Shown one piece after another: positions 1-5,353 of a stretch of 5,353 nt of DNA; the stretch's first letter is position 1; every line of letters begins with the position of its first letter. The notes beneath the pieces were generated by a model, which saw only the letters and a program-made list of their open reading frames with translations, was not told the origin of the DNA and ran no database searches. Source of the stretch: Mogibacterium sp. (GTDB lineage: Bacteria > Bacillota > Clostridia > Peptostreptococcales > Anaerovoracaceae); contig JAFREV010000066.1 of NCBI GenBank assembly GCA_017434685.1, positions 1 through 5,353 of the forward strand, written 5' to 3'. The translations under genes and the position numbers were made by a program.

Positions 1-176
1 AGGTAGATAAGAAACTCAGGAAGATGAAAAAGAAAGCATATGATATGGGTGTATCGCAGGATTTTGATCCATTCATAACGCTCTCGTTCATGGCACTTAC
101 GGTAATACCGGAGCTTCGAATCACCCCGAGAGGTCTGTATATGGCCAAGGTTGAGGAAAAGGGATTTATAAAATGA
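1..176 (+). CDS. ade: Adenine deaminase, C-terminal fragment (5' end outside window)
   Basis: The frame starting at base 3 is open from the left edge to a TGA at 174-176 and gives 57 residues. It contains DFDPFITLSFMALTVIPEL followed by RITPRGLY. This matches the conserved C-terminal signature of bacterial adenine deaminases (Ade/AdeC), usually of the form DPF-LSFLALPVIPELKLT-GL, shortly before the protein end. Adenine deaminase is a cytosolic metal-dependent amidohydrolase that converts adenine to hypoxanthine and ammonia, feeding purine salvage or breakdown. The catalytic metal-binding part lies upstream and cannot be checked. The stop overlaps the start of the next gene (ATGA), so the two are probably translationally coupled. 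Three of its four isoleucines use ATA, as in the next gene. The call rests on a remembered C-terminal motif and on purine-related neighbours. Confidence 0.8.
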   Translation, partial: VDKKLRKMKKKAYDMGVSQDFDPFITLSFMALTVIPELRITPRGLYMAKVEEKGFIK

Positions 177-1315
177 CGGACGAATCCTTATTTGATAAAC
201 CCTTGATGGATGAGGCAGTGAATCTCGCAGAGACTCATGCAAACAATCTCTACGAGATTCCGGAAAAGGCTTTTGAAGAGATCAAAACCACCACGTATAT
301 AAAGGATGCAGTAAGAGCATATCCTTTGCAAACTATAGACATTGAGATGGACACCGGTCTTGTGTGCTTCCTCGATGCCGGAAGAGACAAGACAGTGGCT
401 TTACGCGCGGATATAGACGCCGTGCCTACAGAACTCGGGCCTAAGCATCTTTGCGGACACAATGCACATGCGGGAACGATGCTCGGCGCGATTCATTATC
501 TGTGCGGAACGAAAGAGACCCTGAAATACAACGTTCTTTTCATATTCCAGCCCGCAGAGGAGGGAACGAGAGGCGCAAAAGAGATGCTCGAACACGGGCT
601 CTTCGAAAGAGTAAAGCCGTCCCCGTCCATGATTTTCGGAATACACAACAGACCGGAGATTAAAGTCGGTGACGTGGTGGTGCACAAAGGACCGCTGATG
701 TCTGAAAAAAGCGTATTCGATATCAGGATAAACGGTAAAGCTGCGCATGCTTCAATGCCACAGATGTCCGTTGACCCTATAGTCTGCGCCGCATCTTTGG
801 TAGAGGAGATACAGACCATAATCAGCAGGAATAAAGACCCGTTCAAACCTGCACTTTGCACCGTTAACAGCATAGCTTCGGGTGATCCGAACATAGCGTC
901 GCCCGAGCATGCGAGGATAACGGGATATATCAGGACTTTCGATCACGAGCTTCACGAGACGATTGAAAACAGACTCAGAACGCTCGCTGATGAGACCGCC
1001 AAGGCTTACGAATGCACAGCGGATATAGATATAAAACGCATGGTGCCTGCGGTCGATAATAAAGAAGAGATGTACGACAGAGCGAGGAAGTCCGCGGAGG
1101 CTGCCCTCGGTGCGGAGCATGTGACGGACAGCATGCCGTCTCTCGCATCCGAGGATTTCGCGGTATACGGAAGCCTCATACCTTCGTTTTTCTACTGGGT
1201 AGGAAGCGGAAATCCGAGAGAAGAAAACCCTCCGTGGCACGACATGAAGTTCCGCGTGGGCAGAGGCTACCAAAAGGCTGCCGTTCCCGTGCTCGTCTCG
1301 TCTGTATTAATCTGA
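173..1315 (+). CDS. M20 (M20D-like) metallo-amidohydrolase, 380 aa, substrate unknown
   Basis: This is a cytosolic hydrolase of the M20 peptidase/amidohydrolase family (aminoacylase, IAA-amino acid hydrolase and AmhX relatives), which cleave amide bonds of N-acylated amino acids or similar compounds. Motifs in order are IPEKAFEEIKTT (29-40), RADIDAVP (78-85), the metal motif CGHNAH (94-99), FQPAEEGTRGAKEML (125-139, catalytic Glu129/Glu130), GIHNRPEIKVGDV (156-168, His158), KAAHASMP (189-196) in the lid/dimerisation domain, ASEDFAVY (325-332), and the last likely metal His356 in PPWHD. Length is normal for the family. Two oddities are Asn97 where CGHD is usual, and a segment between RADIDAVP and CGH about eleven residues shorter than in classical M20D enzymes; B. 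subtilis AmhX seems similarly short. The ATG overlaps the ade stop and has only a weak AAGGGA about eight bases upstream; Met12 has no better site. It is not obviously YgeY, the M20/DapE-type member of the E. coli cluster. The family is clear, but the substrate is not. Confidence 0.9.
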   Translation: MTDESLFDKPLMDEAVNLAETHANNLYEIPEKAFEEIKTTTYIKDAVRAYPLQTIDIEMDTGLVCFLDAGRDKTVALRADIDAVPTELGPKHLCGHNAHAGTMLGAIHYLCGTKETLKYNVLFIFQPAEEGTRGAKEMLEHGLFERVKPSPSMIFGIHNRPEIKVGDVVVHKGPLMSEKSVFDIRINGKAAHASMPQMSVDPIVCAASLVEEIQTIISRNKDPFKPALCTVNSIASGDPNIASPEHARITGYIRTFDHELHETIENRLRTLADETAKAYECTADIDIKRMVPAVDNKEEMYDRARKSAEAALGAEHVTDSMPSLASEDFAVYGSLIPSFFYWVGSGNPREENPPWHDMKFRVGRGYQKAAVPVLVSSVLI

Positions 1316-1328
1316 TACGAAATATGCC

Positions 1329-1348
1329 AAACATATAAAAAACATATA
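1329..1348 (+). repeat. 9-bp direct repeat between the M20 gene and ssnA
   Basis: AAACATATA occurs at 1329-1337 and again at 1340-1348, so the copies start 11 bases apart, about one helical turn. It fills the AT-rich part of the 53-base gap just ahead of the ssnA ribosome binding site. TATAGT at 1345-1350 resembles a -10 box, but no good -35 box sits at the right distance. It could be a regulator site, an AU-rich leader that aids translation, or chance in AT-rich DNA. Confidence 0.4.
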
Positions 1349-1354
1349 GTAAGT

Positions 1355-1361
1355 AAGGAGG
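1355..1361 (+). promoter_or_regulatory. Ribosome binding site of ssnA
   Basis: AAGGAGG, a near-perfect match to the anti-Shine-Dalgarno, lies seven bases before the ATG at 1369. It fixes the ssnA start and is much stronger than the site before the M20 gene, which suggests higher translation of ssnA. Confidence 0.85.
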
Positions 1362-1368
1362 AAAGATT

Positions 1369-2709
1369 ATGCTACTGATAGGTAACGGAAGGCTTATTAC
1401 GAGAAACCCTGATAACCCATACATCGAAGACGGTGCCGTCGTTACTGACGGCGATTCCATCAAGGCCTTCGGAACTCTCGCTGAGATGAAGGCAGCATAT
1501 CCGGATACTGAGTTTGTGGATGCAAAGGGCGGCGTCATCATGCCGGGCCTTATAAATGCCCACACACATATCTATTCTGGACTCGCAAGAGGACTTGCCA
1601 TTGAGGGCAATAATCCGACCAACTTTTTTGAGGTACTTGACGGCACATGGTGGGCCATCGACAGACACCTCACAATAGACGGAACAAAGGCCTGCGCTTA
1701 TGCGACCATACTCGACTGCATCAGAGACGGTGTTACGACCATCTTTGACCATCATGCGAGCTTCTGCGAAATCCCGGGTTCGCTCTTTGCTATCAAGGAC
1801 GTAGCAAAGGAACTCGGAATGAGATCCTGCCTCTGCTATGAGGTTTCCGAGCGTGACGGCGCAGAGAAGACTCAGCAGGGAATCGACGAAAACGCAGAGT
1901 TTGCAAAATGGGCCATTAAAGAAAACGACGATATGATCAAAGCCATGTTCGGCGGACATGCGCTCTTTACCATCTCCGACAAGACCTTCGAAAAGATGGT
2001 AGAGGCCAACGACGGTATGACAGGTTTCCACATCCACGTTGCAGAGGGAATGAACGACGTATACGACAGCCTGAGAAACTACGGCTGCCGTCCAATCAAC
2101 AGACTTCTGTACAACGGAATCCTCGGAGATAAGACTCTGCTCGGACACTGCATACACGTAAGCCCGGCCGAGATGGACATCATCAAAGAGACGGGCACTA
2201 TGGTAGTAAACAACCCTGAGTCCAATATGGGTAACGCAGTTGGATGCGCGCCTGTTCTTCAGATGATGGAGAAGGGCATCATGGTAGGTATGGGTACAGA
2301 TGCATATACACATGACATGCTCGAGAGCCTTAAGGTATTCCTCATCATCCAGAGACACAACGCAGCAATGCCGAACGTCGCATGGGGAGAGGACTGCACT
2401 ATGCTCTTTGAAAACAACAGAAAGATTGCCGCCAAATACTTTGAGAAACCGCTCGGCATCATTAAAGAGGGAGCCGCTGCGGACGTCATAGTAATGGACT
2501 ACAAGCCGTTCACACCGTTCTCGGATGAGAACATCGACGGACATATGATTTTCGGATTTATGGGCAAGAACTGCAGAACGACAATCATCAACGGCAAGGT
2601 TCTGTACAAAGACAGAGAATTTGTAGGTATTGACGAAGAGGCTATCAACGCATGGACGCTCGAACAGAGCAAGAAACTCTGGGGCGAGCTGAACCACAGA
2701 ACATACTAG
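1369..2709 (+). CDS. ssnA: Putative aminohydrolase SsnA (amidohydrolase superfamily), 446 aa
   Basis: SsnA belongs to the ATZ/TRZ-guanine deaminase branch of the amidohydrolase superfamily; the family model is known as 'putative selenium metabolism protein SsnA'. Seen here: a short N-terminal beta sandwich, then MPGLINAHTHIYSGLARG (58-75) with metal ligands His65 and His67, DHHAS (127-131), HVAE (223-226, His223 and Glu226), GH (259-260, His260), SNMGNAVG (285-292), and GTDA with Asp311 as the catalytic/metal Asp. The C-terminal strand region is AADVIVMDY (369-377), then DNIDGH-like ENIDGHMIFGF (387-397) and IINGKVLYKDREF (406-418). The whole resembles E. coli SsnA (about 442 residues) from end to end. 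All expected ligands are present, so it should be an active metalloenzyme, probably a deaminase or ring-opening hydrolase of a purine-derived compound; the true substrate is unsettled. ssnA next to ygfK is the conserved pairing of selenium-dependent molybdenum hydroxylase and purine/urate-degradation clusters. It starts at a strongly supported ATG and ends in TAG. Confidence 0.93.
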   Translation: MLLIGNGRLITRNPDNPYIEDGAVVTDGDSIKAFGTLAEMKAAYPDTEFVDAKGGVIMPGLINAHTHIYSGLARGLAIEGNNPTNFFEVLDGTWWAIDRHLTIDGTKACAYATILDCIRDGVTTIFDHHASFCEIPGSLFAIKDVAKELGMRSCLCYEVSERDGAEKTQQGIDENAEFAKWAIKENDDMIKAMFGGHALFTISDKTFEKMVEANDGMTGFHIHVAEGMNDVYDSLRNYGCRPINRLLYNGILGDKTLLGHCIHVSPAEMDIIKETGTMVVNNPESNMGNAVGCAPVLQMMEKGIMVGMGTDAYTHDMLESLKVFLIIQRHNAAMPNVAWGEDCTMLFENNRKIAAKYFEKPLGIIKEGAAADVIVMDYKPFTPFSDENIDGHMIFGFMGKNCRTTIINGKVLYKDREFVGIDEEAINAWTLEQSKKLWGELNHRTY

Positions 2710-2725
2710 AGAGATAATAGTTCGT

Positions 2726-2733
2726 AAGGAGGG
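2726..2733 (+). promoter_or_regulatory. Ribosome binding site of ygfK
   Basis: AAGGAGGG sits five to six bases before the ATG at 2739, in the 29-base gap after ssnA. It decides the ygfK start. The short gap shows no room for a promoter or terminator, so ssnA and ygfK are almost certainly co-transcribed. Confidence 0.85.
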
Positions 2734-2738
2734 AAGAA

Positions 2739-5353
2739 ATGAGTGACATTATGCGTCCTATGCCGTACAGGCAGTTACTGAATTGGGTGCTCGATGAGTA
2801 TCAGAAGAGCAAAAGCATATTTGGAGTTTCCAAATTTGTAAAGCATACCGACGGTCAGGCACTTCCTATCTTCGAAGAGAAGATTGAGTCTCCGTTCGGA
2901 CCTGCCGCAGGCCCTAACACACAGCTTGCGCAGAATATAGTCGCATCCTATGTGGCCGGTTCGAGATTTTTCGAACTCAAGACAGTTCAGCAGATGGATG
3001 GTGCAGAGCTTGCTGCCTGCGTAGCAAAGCCATGTATCACAGCTCACGATGAGTGCTACAACTGCGAGTGGTCTACAGAACTCTACGTACCTCAGGCATT
3101 TGAGGAATATGTAAAAGGCTGGTTCCTCTGCAAGATACTGGCCAAGGAACTCGGACTGGGCGATCCTGATGCATTCGTATTCAACATGTCTGTAGGATAT
3201 GATCTCGAAGGCATCAAGACTCCTAAGATCGACAAATACCTCAACGAGATGAAAGATGCTTCGAATACAGAAGTGTTCAAAGAGGCTATGGAAGTGTCCC
3301 TTGAGGCCGTAAAAGCAGGAAGATTTAAGAATGTAGACGAGGCATTTGTAAAATCGATTTCTCCGCAGATTTCGGAATCCATCACAGAGTCCACTCTGCA
3401 CGGTTGCCCGCCTGATGAGATCGAAAGAATCGCTTCTTATCTCATCACTGAGAAGAACCTCAACACATTTATCAAGTGCAACCCGACATTGCTCGGATAT
3501 GAGTTTGCAAGAGAGCGCCTGGATTCACTCGGATTTGACTACATCGCATTTGACGATCATCACTTCCTCGAGGACCTCCAGTGGAAGGATGCAGTTCCTA
3601 TGTTCGAACGCCTGCAGAAACTCTGCGACGAGAAGGGCCTCGAGTTCGGACTTAAGCTGACCAACACCTTCCCTGTAGATGTTAAGGCAGGGGAGCTTCC
3701 GTCAGAGGAGATGTACATGTCAGGAAGGAGTTTATTCCCGCTGACAATCGAACTCGCAAACAGAATTACAAAGCAGTTTGACGGCAAACTGAGAATCAGT
3801 TTCTCCGGCGGTGCAGACTACTTCAATATCAAGGAAATCTTTGAAGCAGGCATCTGGCCTATCACTATGGCTACCACAGTACTGAAACCGGGCGGCTACC
3901 AGAGAATGAGCCAGATCGGCGAACTCCTCGCAGGCTGCGGAAACGAGCGCTTCAGCGGAGTGGACAAGGCTAAAGTCGAGAAGCTCGTAGAGATGTCTCA
4001 GGGCGAGAGAAACAGAAAGCCTATCAAACCGCTTCCTGACAGAAAGAACGGAGAGATGCTGCCTCTGCTCGACTGCTTCCATGCACCATGCAGCGGCGGA
4101 TGCCCTATCAATCAGGACATCCCTGCATATCTCGAGGCTATGGAAGAGGGCAGAACGGAAGATGCTCTCAAGATCATACTTGAGAAAAACGCTCTGCCGT
4201 TCACGACAGGAACAATCTGTCCTCATACCTGCGCAGATAAGTGCATGAGAAACCACTACGAGTCGGCACTTCGCATCCGTGAGGTCAAGCTCATGGCTGC
4301 AGAGGGTGCATTTGACAAGGTGAAACCGGGACTCAAAGGCGCAGCTGTTTCGGGAGACAAGAAGGTTGCCGTAATCGGCGGAGGCCCTGCAGGTCTTGCT
4401 GCGGCATCATTCCTCTCACGCGCGGGAGTGGATGTAACGGTATTTGAAAAGAATGACAAGATGGGCGGCGTACCTCGCTATGTAATTCCGGGCTTCAGAA
4501 TTTCGGAAGCATCCATCGATAAAGACGTAGAACTTTGCTCGGCATACGGCGCCAAGATGGTGACAGGCCGCGAGGTTAAATCCGTACAGGAACTCAAGGA
4601 CGAAGGATTCACTGACGTAATCGTCTGCATAGGTGCATGGGCACACGGCAGACCTGCTCTTAAGAGCGGCGACGCACTAGACGCACTCGAGTTCCTCCAA
4701 GCAGTTAAGAACAATCCGGGCGCTTGCAATCTCGGAACAGACGTGGTCGTAATCGGTGGCGGTAATACTGCAATGGACGTGGCACGTGCTGCAAAGATTC
4801 AGCCGGGAGTGAAGAACGTACGCCTGGTATACAGAAGAACCAAGAGATACATGCCTGCAGATGAGGAAGAACTGCAGATGGCAATCGATGACGGAGTAGA
4901 GTTCATGGAACTCCTCGCTCCGGGAGACCTCGCAGGCGGCAAACTCACATGTGAGATCTGCGAGCTCGGAGAGCCTGATGCCAGCGGCAGAAGGTCTCCG
5001 GTAGGCACCGGCAAATTCACCGAGGTGCCGGCTACGGCTGTAATCACTGCCGTAGGCGAGCAGATCGAAACAGGCCTCTATGAGGGAGCAGGAGCTGCCC
5101 TTGATGATAAGGGACGTCCTGTGCTCGACGAAAACCTCATGACGAGTGTCTCCGGCGTATATGCTGCAGGAGACTGCAAGAGCGGTCCGGCAACAGTAGT
5201 TAAAGCTATCGCCGATGCACAGGTAATCACAAAGGCCATCACAGGTGCAAGCTTCGACAAGTACGCACATGTAAGCGAAGAAGGAGATCTCGCAAAACTC
5301 CTCGGACGCAAGGGCGACCTCAAGGATGCACCTGAAGGAAAAGCCGATGACAG
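2739..5353 (+). CDS. ygfK: YgfK-type flavin/iron-sulfur oxidoreductase ('putative selenate reductase subunit'), C-terminus cut by window end
   Basis: The frame is open without a stop for 871 codons to the right edge. It resembles E. coli YgfK (about 1030 aa) throughout, starting with MSDIMRPMPYRQLL. Residues 1 to about 430 look like a dihydroorotate dehydrogenase-type FMN barrel: PFGPAAGPNTQLAQN (52-66), FFELKTVQ (77-84, Lys81), STLHGCPPDEIE (218-229, Cys223), IKCNPTLLG (245-253), LKLTNT (305-310), SGG (356-358) and ITMATTVLKPGGY (375-387). Residues about 440-520 are a GltD-like iron-sulfur domain with Cys446, 451, 455 and Cys494, 498, 502. Then come an FAD Rossmann motif GGGPAG (547-552) with GGVPRYVIPGFRI (576-588), an NAD(P) motif GGGNTAMD (673-680), VYRR (697-700), and the flavin-closing motif YAAGDCKSGPA (808-818). 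The expected C-terminal ferredoxin-like Cys clusters would lie just past the window. Role: cytosolic electron transfer from NAD(P)H to a substrate at the barrel, or the reverse. The selenate reductase label is historical. The gene is tied by context to purine/urate degradation. Confidence 0.93.
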   Translation, partial: MSDIMRPMPYRQLLNWVLDEYQKSKSIFGVSKFVKHTDGQALPIFEEKIESPFGPAAGPNTQLAQNIVASYVAGSRFFELKTVQQMDGAELAACVAKPCITAHDECYNCEWSTELYVPQAFEEYVKGWFLCKILAKELGLGDPDAFVFNMSVGYDLEGIKTPKIDKYLNEMKDASNTEVFKEAMEVSLEAVKAGRFKNVDEAFVKSISPQISESITESTLHGCPPDEIERIASYLITEKNLNTFIKCNPTLLGYEFARERLDSLGFDYIAFDDHHFLEDLQWKDAVPMFERLQKLCDEKGLEFGLKLTNTFPVDVKAGELPSEEMYMSGRSLFPLTIELANRITKQFDGKLRISFSGGADYFNIKEIFEAGIWPITMATTVLKPGGYQRMSQIGELLAGCGNERFSGVDKAKVEKLVEMSQGERNRKPIKPLPDRKNGEMLPLLDCFHAPCSGGCPINQDIPAYLEAMEEGRTEDALKIILEKNALPFTTGTICPHTCADKCMRNHYESALRIREVKLMAAEGAFDKVKPGLKGAAVSGDKKVAVIGGGPAGLAAASFLSRAGVDVTVFEKNDKMGGVPRYVIPGFRISEASIDKDVELCSAYGAKMVTGREVKSVQELKDEGFTDVIVCIGAWAHGRPALKSGDALDALEFLQAVKNNPGACNLGTDVVVIGGGNTAMDVARAAKIQPGVKNVRLVYRRTKRYMPADEEELQMAIDDGVEFMELLAPGDLAGGKLTCEICELGEPDASGRRSPVGTGKFTEVPATAVITAVGEQIETGLYEGAGAALDDKGRPVLDENLMTSVSGVYAAGDCKSGPATVVKAIADAQVITKAITGASFDKYAHVSEEGDLAKLLGRKGDLKDAPEGKADD

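Noticed and set aside
1316..1368. A separate promoter for ssnA
   Set aside because: TATAGT at 1345-1350 could be a -10 box, but no acceptable -35 box lies about 17 bases upstream, and the gap is short enough for read-through.
250..1565. Minus-strand frames and a plus-strand frame at 451-663 over the M20 gene and the start of ssnA
   Set aside because: They overlap clear M20 and SsnA motifs, conflict with one another and resemble no known protein.
1372..2697. 441-codon open frame on the minus strand opposite ssnA
   Set aside because: It is in codon register with ssnA and arises from the lack of TTA, CTA and TCA codons. I recognise no family in it, whereas the plus strand encodes a complete, motif-bearing SsnA.
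2775..5323. Several minus-strand frames of about 67 to 208 codons, and a plus-strand frame at 3415-3660, inside ygfK
   Set aside because: All lie within the continuous ygfK frame, overlap each other and show no recognisable domains. They are shadows.
2739..5353. Taking YgfK literally as a selenate reductase
   Set aside because: The name comes from early genetic and genomic association. The visible domains are FMN barrel-like plus GltD-like, with no molybdopterin domain, and the context is purine metabolism.
1..5353. CRISPR arrays, tRNA or rRNA genes, insertion sequences, riboswitches, in-frame selenocysteine TGA codons
   Set aside because: Nothing of the kind was seen. The window is almost entirely coding and no gene contains an internal in-frame TGA.

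Overview
The window is a plus-strand stretch of a purine-catabolism gene cluster, most likely from an anaerobic Firmicute of the Clostridia type. The grounds are strong AAGGAGG ribosome binding sites, roughly balanced base composition by eye, and a gene set typical of anaerobes. Genus cannot be named from this sequence. Four genes lie head to tail with almost no spacer DNA: the last 58 codons of an adenine deaminase (ade), a complete M20-family amidohydrolase, a complete ssnA, and the first 871 codons of ygfK, which runs off the right edge.

Layout. Bases 1-176 are the C-terminal tail of adenine deaminase. Its TGA stop overlaps the ATG of the M20 hydrolase (173-1315) in an ATGA. A 53-base gap carries a 9-bp direct repeat and the ssnA ribosome binding site. 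ssnA (1369-2709) is followed after 29 bases, including a second strong ribosome binding site, by ygfK (2739 to the end). No terminator-like hairpin was noticed between genes, so one transcript is likely. The minus strand holds only shadow frames.

How the genes may work together. Adenine deaminase turns adenine into hypoxanthine. SsnA is a zinc-type amidohydrolase of the guanine deaminase/chlorohydrolase superfamily with intact metal ligands. YgfK is a large flavin and iron-sulfur oxidoreductase. ssnA and ygfK are hallmark genes of the clusters around selenium-dependent molybdenum hydroxylases (xanthine dehydrogenase-like) and of gut-bacterial purine/urate degradation clusters. The M20 enzyme would be a hydrolase for an amide- or ureido-type intermediate. 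Substrates of SsnA, YgfK and the M20 enzyme cannot be read from sequence.

The most interesting element is YgfK. It reads as a dihydropyrimidine dehydrogenase whose domains are in permuted order: the FMN barrel-like half comes first, then the GltD-like Fe-S/FAD/NAD(P) half. This supports a role in reducing a heterocycle such as a purine and makes the inherited name 'selenate reductase' doubtful. None of the families here is new; the novelty lies in the arrangement and in some residue-level oddities.
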